Part shown: positions 51,971 through 63,000 of the stretch, one piece after another | How the letters are laid out: each line of letters begins with the position of its first letter | How positions within the stretch are numbered: the first letter of the stretch is position 1 | Source: M3007 sp031373665 | GTDB taxonomy: Bacteria > Bacteroidota > Bacteroidia > Chitinophagales > Saprospiraceae | Length of the DNA stretch: 64,000 bases | Assembly: GCA_031373665.1 (NCBI GenBank) | Contig: JANMMZ010000107.1 | Span: 1 to 64,000, forward strand | Direction: 5' to 3' | The notes under the pieces: generated by a model | Databases searched by the model: none | Seen by the model: only the letters and a program-made list of their open reading frames with translations | Told to the model about the DNA's origin: nothing | Translations under genes and position numbers: made by a program

Positions 51971-52720
51971 ATGTATAAATCAAAAAAAGTCGTTGTAGTG
52001 CTGCCGGCTTATAATGCCGCCAAAACATTGGAAAAGACCTATCGAGAAATTCCCTTCGACCTTGTGGATGAAGTGATTCTTTGCGACGACAATAGCCGTG
52101 ATAATACGGCTGAACTGGCTCATAGTCTTGGTATTCAGCACGTCATTGTGCATGAAAAAAATAAAGGTTATGGTGGAAACCAAAAATCACTTTATAATAA
52201 AGCCTTGGCTATTGGTGGTGACATTATCATCATGTTGCACCCCGATTACCAATATACGCCTAAACTGATCCCTGCCATGACAAACATCATTGGAGAAGAT
52301 CTTTACCCAGTGGTGTTGGGGTCGCGGATTTTGGGTATGGGTGCTCGTAAAGGTGGTATGCCCATGTATAAATATATTGCCAACCGTTTTTTGACGTTTG
52401 CACAAAACACACTCATCCATTATAAACTGTCAGAATACCACACTGGATACCGCGCTTTCAGTCGCGAAGTGCTGGAAACCATTGATTATAATCAAAATTC
52501 GGACGATTTTGTATTTGACAATGAGATGCTGTCGCAGGTTGTTTATGCTGGGTTTGATATTGGGGAAGTGACTTGCCCGACCAAGTACTTTGAAGAAGCA
52601 TCTAGTATCAATTTTCAGCGAAGTATGACCTATGGTATTGGGGTGCTACGTGTCTCCTTTACCCATTGGATGCAGCGTATGGGCCTTATCAACAGTAAGA
52701 TGTATCGTCGTATGAAATAG
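51971..52720 (+). CDS. Family 2 glycosyltransferase
   Basis: 249 residues from the ATG at 51971 (MYKSKKVVVVLPAYNAAKTL). GT-A fold signatures: VVVLPAYNAAKTLEKTYREI, EVILCDDNSRDNTAELAHSL (nucleotide-binding Asp), MLHPDYQYTPKLI (Asp-x-Asp equivalent) and SEYHTGYRAFSREVLETI. No membrane span, so it is cytosolic or peripheral. It resembles dolichol-/undecaprenyl-phosphate sugar transferases, which would supply lipid-linked sugar donors; that would suit the TMTC-like enzymes in this genome, but the link is inference. Confidence 0.88.
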   Translation: MYKSKKVVVVLPAYNAAKTLEKTYREIPFDLVDEVILCDDNSRDNTAELAHSLGIQHVIVHEKNKGYGGNQKSLYNKALAIGGDIIIMLHPDYQYTPKLIPAMTNIIGEDLYPVVLGSRILGMGARKGGMPMYKYIANRFLTFAQNTLIHYKLSEYHTGYRAFSREVLETIDYNQNSDDFVFDNEMLSQVVYAGFDIGEVTCPTKYFEEASSINFQRSMTYGIGVLRVSFTHWMQRMGLINSKMYRRMK

Positions 52721-52789
52721 GCATATATTATAGAATATTCATCTGGACTAGACGCTTCAATCTAAGAAACAATCATATCAGTCCCAAAA

Positions 52790-53641
52790 ATGGAAGACAT
52801 CGGAATTCCGGGCTTATTGCTCATCATCACAACAGTCTTGTTTACGTACAAGGGCTTCAAAGAATTTGCGTTCTTTGAAGGGCATCACTTTCATGTGGAT
52901 AGTATTTTGATCCATAAAGAGTACAAGCGACTCGTTAGTTCGGGATTCTTACATGTCAGTTGGGTGCACTTGATTTTCAATATGCTCACCCTACATGCAT
53001 TTTATGAGGGGCTTGAGTTTCACGTCGGCATATTTCGGTTTTTTATTATTTATTTTGCCAGTCTGATTGGAGGCAACCTGCTCGCCCTGTACATCCATCG
53101 CAATCACGGCGATTACAGTGCCGTGGGGGCTTCTGGTGCAGTTTCAGGCGTTATTTTTGCTTCTATTGCCTTGTTTCCGGGCATGGAAATCGGCTTCTTT
53201 GGCATCCTCTATCTGCCCAGTTGGCTATATGCCATTGTGTTTGTGCTGTACTCGATCTATGGGATCAAATCTCAGCGCGACAATATAGGCCATGAAGCCC
53301 ATTTAGGCGGTGCTTTGATAGGCTTGATGACTGCTGTTTTAATAGATAAATCGGCGCTATCCAACAACATATTTCCCATCATGGCTACCGCCATTCCCAC
53401 CTTAATATTTCTATACGTCATTGTCACTAAGCCCCACACACTTTTGGTAAGTGGTGGTACGTTTTTTCCGTCTATGAGTGGTGGTCAAAAATTTCAAACC
53501 ATTGAAGACAAATACAATGCCCAAAAGCGAGACAAACAATTGGGCATTGACAGGATTTTGGAAAAAATACACCAGCGTGGGATAGAAAGTTTGAGTGCTG
53601 AAGAGCGTAAAATATTGGATGAGTATTCTAGTAAAAAATAG
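52790..53641 (+). CDS. Rhomboid family intramembrane serine protease
   Basis: 283 residues with about six membrane segments. The catalytic Ser115 lies in AVGASGAVSG (GxSG) and His171 in GHEAHLGGALIG; the loop-1 region has FLHVSWVHLIFNM with the His/Asn of the oxyanion site. A cytosolic C-terminal tail of about 75 residues (QTIEDKYNAQKRDKQLGIDR, SLSAEERKILDEYSSKK) is typical of Bacteroidota rhomboids. It cleaves transmembrane helices of substrate proteins. It starts 69 nt after the glycosyltransferase gene. Confidence 0.92.
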   Translation: MEDIGIPGLLLIITTVLFTYKGFKEFAFFEGHHFHVDSILIHKEYKRLVSSGFLHVSWVHLIFNMLTLHAFYEGLEFHVGIFRFFIIYFASLIGGNLLALYIHRNHGDYSAVGASGAVSGVIFASIALFPGMEIGFFGILYLPSWLYAIVFVLYSIYGIKSQRDNIGHEAHLGGALIGLMTAVLIDKSALSNNIFPIMATAIPTLIFLYVIVTKPHTLLVSGGTFFPSMSGGQKFQTIEDKYNAQKRDKQLGIDRILEKIHQRGIESLSAEERKILDEYSSKK

Positions 53642-54041
53642 CGGACACATACAATAAATACCTATTATTTTTCCAATATTGACTTCCGTCTGCTTGGAAT
53701 GAAACAATCTCCTGAGGAGATGAGGCCACCTTGTTTTATATTAGAAGGGGCGACATTAAATGTTTCGCCACTAAACATTGTTTTTAAAAACATAAAAACC
53801 CTACAAATATTTCAAAAGGTTCTTACCTTAGCTACTTATAACATTGCATTTATAGCAAGTCTTCCCTTTTTCAAACACTTAATATTGGTTTTGCGCTGGT
53901 CACTTATGTGACTAACAAAAAATTTACACGTATTAATTTTTTAATAACGTACGTGTCATTGCTCTATAGCATACTGTAATCAGTGTGTATATTTGGATAA
54001 AAGTGTGTCCCTAGTAAGTTTAATTTTTTATCAATAATCTC
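53642..54041. other. 400-bp intergenic region before the giant adhesin
   Basis: AT-rich, no gene recognised. A -7 element TATATTTG at 53988-53995 is the only clear regulatory signal. Confidence 0.55.
53988..53995 (+). promoter_or_regulatory. Bacteroidota -7 promoter element of the giant adhesin gene
   Basis: TATATTTG, exact TAnnTTTG, 46 bp before the ATG at 54042. Confidence 0.55.
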
Positions 54042-57000
54042 ATGAGTTTTAAATCTACAAGTTTTAACCTTCGGCTTTCAACCATATTTAGGTCTGTTTC
54101 AACTATTTGTGTTTTGGTCGGACTTTCTTCGGTACAAGTCTTTTCCCAAGCTAATATCATTGACCCCAATGCGGCTAACACACCTGATATCAGTAAGTGT
54201 TCGGGCGAAACCGAACTGTCGGCACTCATTCAGTTTATAAGTACTGGAGGCAATCCTGCTGCGACTACGGTCACCATGCCTACTGGAGTAGAGTACATTC
54301 CGGGTTCAGTGATGATGGTATCACAGACTGGTGGATTGGCCGTTGCTTATGCCAGCGGGCCTGTAAATGCTCCAGTTTTTAACATAACAGCGGGCGACGG
54401 AACTATCAATGGTGGAAACGAAATTCGTATTAAATGGCGGGTAAAAGCAAACTGTACCACGCCAACTGGGACACTTGATTTTCCTATTTCGGTCAACTTC
54501 AATGGCACGAGTACTGGTGAAGTGACAGCAGACATCATCGATGCTGACCTGAATATGACGGTACACCCGATTGCAACAGCGAGTATTGGCACTCCAGTGA
54601 CGGTACCGATTGTCATCCAAAATGGCGGATTGGGTGTCACGGATAATATCACATTCAAGATTACAGAATCAGGTATGGTCACCTCTGCGGTGACAGTAGG
54701 CGGCTTTCCTGCTACCTTGATTAGTACTATGGGTACGATGAAGACCTATCAGGTACCTGTTGCGGCCTTGCCTGGTGGATCGCTCAACAACCCAGAAAGT
54801 ATTACGGTATTGCGTACTGTTACGTTGACAAGTTGTACTTTTTCGTCGAGTTATGAGGCGAACTGGGGCTGCAATGGCATGTCTTGCCAAATGCCTTCAT
54901 TAACTGGACCTGGAGAGTTTGTTTTGGCTACGGGTGCGCCTAATCTGAACGTTACTTCGACCATCGTGTCTAATTCCAACACTTGTGGCAATGCCGTGGT
55001 AGATGTCACATTTACAAATAATGGAACTGGCCCTGCAGTCGCAGCAGCGGCCTTTAACAATGCTTTCAAATTTGGGATGAATAGCCTAACTGGTTGGTCT
55101 TCATCGAGTTATATGGCTGTCAGTGTCACGCGAGGGGGCAATGCCGTCACTTTTACTGGTGGTATGAGTGGTACTCCTATTACAGTCAATGGTAGTCAGT
55201 TTTCGAGTGCTGCTACGGGTGGCATGAGCGATTTGGATTTAGATGGTCAGTTTGATGATATACCGCAGGGCAGCTCCGTTACCTTCCAAATTACTTTAAA
55301 ATATACCTGCCCGACAGGCTGTACGGCTGCGAGTGATATGGCTGCGCTCATTGCAGGGGCTATGTACACCGATCAGTGCGGTATGATGTTTAGTGCGTCC
55401 GCACCGACAGCATTTAATTTTGTGAATACAGGGGGTGGTTCGGAAGCATTTTTTCCCAGCACGGTGGCAAATGGGGCAAAATTTAACGTGACAGTTTGTG
55501 TTCAACGCACATTTTCAGGGGGCAATTGCCCGACCAATTCTTTTGCACTAAATATTGTATTGCCGCCCGATGTGATGGCAACAGGCGTGGGTAATATCAA
55601 TGGCTCAGCAGCTACAGTGACCACTTCGGGTGGGGTGGCTACGGTAACGGGTACATACAGCGGATCTACGACCTGCTTCACCGTGCAGCTGATGTATGTG
55701 TGTGGCGGCGGGCCTTTGAATTTTAGTTATGAAGCCCTTTATACTTGTGATGCAACGTGTTCTTGTGTGCAAAAATGGGGTTGTGGTAACTTTACCATTT
55801 TAGGCGGTGGCTGTGGCCCATGCCCAAATGGTGGTCTGACTTCGACTACTTCTACCATTCGCCGTACTACACTTGGTTTTACAGACCACAACGGTACTAC
55901 GATTGTCAATCCAGCCGCAATTCCTGCAAGTAATCTACTCAAAGGAATGCCATGTGACGAATTCAAATTTACCTTGAATGGTACGATGAATGGTGGCACA
56001 GGCAATGCAGCAGCATTTAATAATGGCTTTTTGGAGTTTTCATACGACCAATTGGCAGGTGCAAACCTGCTGCAATACATTGCGGCGGGTAGTACGTTCG
56101 ACTATTTTGACCAAAGTACGGGTATCACGACGACAGGCATTGCCCTGCCAGCTCCTACGGAGACGGTGATTGGTGGTCGCCATGTATTTATTTTCAATTT
56201 CAATAGTTTTATCCAAAGTTTGCCAGGCGGGCAAATACGGTTCGATGATAGAATCGTGGCTTGTCCAAAATTTCGAGTATTGAACAATAGCGGGTTGACG
56301 GTCACTCCTACACGCCCCAACAATGCCCGTGTGGAGTACTTTAACCTTGCATCATCTGCTGGAAATCCATTGCCCGGCGGAGATTCTCGGTTTAATTGTG
56401 ACTATAACATCCCGGAATTCTATCTCCACAACCCGATGGTGATCCCCAATCCGGTAGCAGGTGCGCGTATGGGGTGCGGTACGTATCAAGTCAGCGGAGC
56501 CATCAATCACCAATTGACGGTACAGAATGATGAGTACCCGATGGAGATTCGCCCTTTATTTGAGGTAAATAGCGTCAAGGTTACTATTTTGAACGGAGAC
56601 ACTTATGATCCTTCGGTAACTCCCACTCTCATGGTATTTGGTTCAACAGATGACCCATGGTACATGGGGACTTTCAACTTACCTGCTCCGACGATTTCGG
56701 GCAATATGCTCACTTGGACTAACCCTACAGGCGCAGGCACTTGGCCTATCCACGATATGGCAGGGAGCAATCAAGGTATTACTGGGTATCAAATCAAATT
56801 TGGTCTCAAAAATTCAGGTTGTGCTAATACTGCAGATGGTACTTTGCTGACTGTCTGGAATTACAACCGCTTCGCTTATGGCCCTGCGGCTTGTCAAGTA
56901 CCTGTTACAGCACCTACTCAGACTGGGACGGTTACTGGTGGCGCGCCAATATTCTCTTTAATGAACCTGACAGGTAGTATCAATGCTACAAAACAGATTG

Positions 57001-60000
57001 AATGTTTTCAAGTAAAAATACAAAATACTACATCGGGCAATCCAGCTGGGTATGTTTGGTTGGCGTTGGAAGACAACTTAAGCGATATGGATGTGGTGTC
57101 GGTCAAAGACTTGAGTACGAATACAACGCTACCTTTGTTGTCTTATACAAATGGAAAATGGGTGAAAATATCTGCCACTTGGCCAGGGGGGAGCAGCCGT
57201 ACTTTAGAAGTTTGCGTAAAATATAATAATTGTACCAGCAATACCCTAAGCATCAAGCAGGGGTGGGATTGTAATGCCTATCCCACCAATCCAACCACCT
57301 ATCCTTGCACAGTAGTAATACTACAGACTACATTAAATATCATTCCTCGGGAGAGTGCAATTCAGGGAGATTTCATTGCAACTTCTCCGCTCCCAGCCTC
57401 GATGTGTGAAAATTTTACTTTTGACATCAAAATAAACTCCTCGCAACAGGGTGACATCCGGAATCCGCGTGTAAAAATTACTTTGCCCAATGGAATGCTC
57501 TTAATACCGCCTGTTCAAATTGAATATCCGCTTAACTCAGGCAACTGGCAAAATGCTACTCCGACGATTAGTGGGCAAATGTTGGAGGTGGCGTTGACCA
57601 ATCACACGCTGATCAATGATTCATTGCCCGGTACAGTCAATGCAAATGTAGCCATGTTCCCTCTGGGGGAAGATCGCCAAGCACGGGTGCGTATTACGGT
57701 GAGAACAACTTGTGATTTTTTCTCGGGTGATAAAATTACATTCCAACCATCAGCAGAGAGCTCCTGTGGCGGGACAGCGAATGGAAGTGGGACCGAATTT
57801 AAATCGCCACGAATCAGGATTTTGGGTGCAGAACCTACTTATGAAGGTACGTTTAGCCTGAATTTTGGAACCAATAATGTAATAGAAGGATGTGGGCCTA
57901 AAAACATTGATGTAACTGTACAGTTGGCAGACCTCAATGGTATGGATGGACTCAATGCATTGACAGGCGCAGCCGATACCATTTATATTAGCCTCCCAAC
58001 AGTATTTGATTATGTTTCAGGCAGCTTTATCTGTACGACTGTGCCTACGGCCAACTGCCCTGTTTTTGTTAGTTCCACCGTTATTGGAGGACGGAATGTG
58101 TTGAAATTCAAATTACCACCTGGATTGATCATCCCCAATGGTGGTGTGGTGCCGATCAAATTCAGAATTCAAGCTCAGCCAGAGGCTGATATTGCTTGTA
58201 CGATTGAGGACAAAATAACGGGGCGGATCATAGCGGTTTACAACAATATTGCTTGCCCAAATCCTCCCCCAGCCACGATTTGCCCCAAAATAACGGCATT
58301 GGCAGGTGAGGGTGAAACACCTTTAACACTCAAAAAACGTCAGTTTACATTTGAAAATCCAGCAATTGCCTGCAATGCCAACGGAACATTTAATTACACC
58401 ATTCCAGTACGCCTTCAGAATATAGCACTCGCTGCTGGTGAAACTGTGCAAGTAGAAATATACTGTCTGGATGCAAACGGAAATGTAACAGGGGCCCCTG
58501 TTCGGATATTAGATATAGTAGGCGCAAAAGCCATTGGATCATTAACCACATTTACGGGTACGTTTGGTGGTTGTGATGCAGTCAATGGTGTGAAGGTGGT
58601 CATCCCCACCACAACATTTAGCGGAACATTCCAGTGCCAATGCGGAATGCCGATGTTCACGTATAAAAACCTGAGTAAATGCCCCACTGTCACTGTAAGC
58701 GCCAATGATTATGACATTTGTGCCAACGAAACCGTAACGGTTACCGCTGTGCCAATGAATGGCGCAAATGCAGGTACTTGGACGACGCTGGGGACTGGCA
58801 CATTTGCCAATCCAACAGCATTGACGACCGTTTATACCCCAAGTACGGCAGATAAAACTGCGGGTTTGGTTACCTTAAAGTTTACGACCAATGACCTAAC
58901 AGGCACTTGTATCCCTGCCGTGGCAACCACTACGATCACGATCAGGGCATTGCCAGCCGTTGTCAATTCTATGTTGACTGTTTGTGCCAATTCGGGTAGT
59001 ACCAATGGCACTTTCACCCTGACCAATGCCAATTCATTGGTGGATCCGGTTGGAGGGAATATTATTAGCTATCATGCCACACAAGCCAATGCTAATACTG
59101 GCGTCTCCCCTTTAACAAGTCCTTATACTGCTGCCAATAATGCAGTGATATATGCTCGTGTGCGCAACCCGATCACTGGTTGTGTCAATACTGCAACGGT
59201 TACTTTGAAAGTAAATCCATTGCCGACAGCCAATCCGGCAACACTGGCAGTTTGTGAAAATGACCCACTTGGAAGTGGTATTGGTACATTTACATTGACC
59301 AATGCAAATACCACGGTCAATAGTGGAGCAGGTATCACCATCACGTACCACAACAACTTAGCAGATGCGCAAGCAGGCGCAAACGCCTTGCCTGGGATCA
59401 TTAATTCTCCTTCTTCTACCAAGTATGCACGCGTGGTCAATACCGCAACAGGGTGTTTCAATACTTCTTTGATAACGCTTACAGTACGTCCTCGCCCGCG
59501 GGCGTATGCGGCAGTTCTGGAAGAGTGCCCTATTTCCTTTGACGGTTTAACAGCTATGTTCACACTTTCAGAGGCAAATATTCAAGCAACAGGTGGTGTT
59601 GCTGGACTCACAGTGTCTTATCATGCTAATCTGTTGGATGCACAACAAAATACCAACCCACTACCCACTACCTATACATCGGTCACCAATAATATCTGGG
59701 TACGTGTACAGGATGCTAATGGCTGTTACTCCACCGACATCGTTCAATTGGTGGTATTGGAAAATCCTGCTATTGATGCCACTGCTACGCAGTTGACCTG
59801 CTTTGGTCTAAATAATGGGACGGCCACAGTTGCCATAAACTCGGGCCCAACGCCATATACCTATGATTGGAGCAATGATGGCTCAGAAAATCCAGATAAT
59901 GACGCAGCAACGATAACGATGTTGGGTGCTGGTGTTTACAACATCACAGTAACCGATGGCAATGGCTGTACTGCTACCGATTTCGTAACTATCAACCCTG

Positions 60001-63000
60001 CTCCGGCCGCCATTACAATTACCCTAAATTCTGTCCTCCATGTAGCATGTCGAAATGAGTTAACGGGGGCTATATTTATCACGGTAACAGGCGGAACGCC
60101 GACCTACAACTACAACTGGTCGGCTCCAGCACCAGACGTAGAAGATCCTAATAATCTCGCTGCTGGAACATATACTGTTACGGTCACAGATAGTAATGGT
60201 TGTACATCTACTTCATCCGTTATAATTAATCAGCCAGCAACTGTACTGACCGCCACAACTATTGTCAACTCAACACCAACCGCTTGCAATGCTGCCAATG
60301 GCTCCGCTACCGTCACCCCTTCTGGTGGTGTCCCTGGTTATACATATCTGTGGAGCAATGGCCAAACAGTACCCAATGCCACCAATCTTGGCCCAGGTTC
60401 TTATGTCGTTACCATTACAGATGCCAACGGATGTACAAAAGTCGCAACGGCCGTCATCCCGTTTGCATCGGCACCTGTCGTCATTATAGGTTCATTCACC
60501 AATGTACTTTGTGCTGGTGGAAATACTGGAACAGCCCAAGCAATGGTGCAAGCAGGGACTGGAACAGCCCCCTTTAGTTTCTCTTGGTCTAATGGCCAAA
60601 CTGGCCCTAATGCAACAGGGCTCACAGCAGGTACTTATGGGGTGACAGTTACAGATGGAACTGGCTGTACTGGTCAAACCAGCGTAACCATTATTCAACC
60701 AACACCAGTCAATGTAGTTGTTTTAAATACCAATAATGTGACTTGCAATGGTTTCAATGATGGTACTACTACCGTATTTGCTACGGGTGGAACGCCTGGT
60801 ATCGGATATAGTTATCTATGGAGCAATGGCCAAAATGGCCCCACGGCTACCAACCTCGCACCTGGCACTTATACGGTCACAGTGACCGATGTGAATGGAT
60901 GTTCAAGAACAACAACAGCCACCATTACCCAGCCTACACCAATAGTGCCAACCATCGTAGCACCTGTGATAAACGTATCTTGTTTTGGTGGCAACAATGG
61001 TGCGATCAATCTCTCGGTTTCGGGAGGAACACCCAATTACGACTACAATTGGAGTGGGAATGCACCCGACGTAGAAGACCCAACTGGACTAACCGCTGGC
61101 ACATATACCGTCACTGTTATTGATGCTAATGGTTGTACTGCTACGATTTCGCAAATAATCACACAGCCCGCTGGTATATTAACAGCCACTATATCGGCCT
61201 CTACCAATGCTTCTTGTTCTGGAACACCTACGGGATCGGCCACAGTCACTGCCGCAGGAGGAACGACTGCTTATACTTATCTTTGGTCTAATGGACAAAA
61301 TACCGCTACGGCCACTGGACTTGCGGCTGGCTCATATGTTGTGACCGTCACGGATATGAACGGATGTACCGCATTGGCAACAGTCAATATTGTTAATCCT
61401 GCCTTATTGCAAGGCAATATTGTGTCCACCACCAACGTATCTTGCAATGGCCTTGCCAATGGCTCCACCACTGCTGGGGCTACAGGTGGCACTGCTCCTT
61501 ATTCATATGAGTTTAGAAATGCAGGAAATACCGTCATCCAAGCAGCAAGTGCAAGCCCCACTATACTCAATCTTGCACCTGGAACCTATTCCGTGGTTGT
61601 GACAGATATGAATGGGTGTACTTCGCAAGTGCCATTTGTCATCACGCAACCAACGCTGGTCGTAGCCAGTATTACCGCAACCACGCCTGCTTCCTGCAAT
61701 GGCGGTACTAATGGTACAGCCACTGCCAATGCTTCTGGTGGGACACCAGGGTACATGTTTGCTTGGCCAGGGGGATTTAATGGTCCAATTCGGACGGGAC
61801 TTGCCGCTGGTTCGTATGTCGTAACCGCCACAGATGCCAATGGATGCCAATCCACCGCCACAGCGGTGATTACGCAACCAGTTGCCCCCATTTTGATAAC
61901 TACTGATTTGATAACCAACGTATTGTGTATTGGAAATGCCACAGGTGCTATCCAAATAAGCGTATCAGGTGGAACACCTAACTACAATTATAATTGGAGT
62001 AGTCCGGCACCCGACGTAGAAGACCCGAACGGGCTTTCTGCTGGAACATATAACCTTACGGTAACTGATAATAATGGTTGTACCAACACGACATCGGTCG
62101 TTATATCACAACCTGCGACGGCTGTTTCGGCTACTATTTCTAATATTGTTAATGCACAGTGTACTGGTACGGGAACAGGTGAAGCCACTGTCAATCCCGC
62201 TGGTGGCACACCAGGTTATGCTTTTGCTTGGTCCAATGGCCAAACATCTCAAACAGCCACTGGCCTTGCGGCTGGCTCGTATGTAGTTACGGTTACTGAT
62301 GCCAATGGTTGTACCACACTTGCGACAGCCGTCATCACTAATCCAGCCAATTTGAATATTGCGCCTGTCACCGTTAATAACGTAGATTGCTCAGGTGAAT
62401 TGACTGGCGGTGCAACCGTGTTGGCCACTGGTGGTACACCTATGTATATTTATGAATGGGTTAATATGACCTTCGGTCCAGTGCTGAGTGGCGTAGGCCC
62501 AGGTAACTACGGTGTTACCGTAACCGATAACAATGGTTGTGAAGCCGTCACGAGCGTGACCATCACAGAACCGACACCTGTAATTGCCAATATTCAAAGT
62601 ACCACACCTGTCAGTTGTAACGGTGTGGACGATGGCACGGCCACTGCATCCGCTTCTGGAGGAGTGGGGCCTTATACCTACGAATGGCCTGATGGTATCT
62701 TTATGCAAACCCTAACTGGGCTTGCACCAGGCATGTACACGGTCACTGTTCGGGACAATAATAACTGCTCCACCACGGCCACTGCGACTATTCCTGCTGC
62801 ACCGACGGTATTGAGTGTTGCTGTGACTTCACAGACGAATGTATTATGTTTTGGCGGAAATAATGGTTTAGTGAATATCACTGTCATTGGCGGCACACCT
62901 AACTATAATTACAATTGGAGCGGTAGTACCCCTGATGTGGAGGACCCAAGCGGACTTTCGGCGGGTACATACACCGTCACGATTACAGATGCAAACGGCT

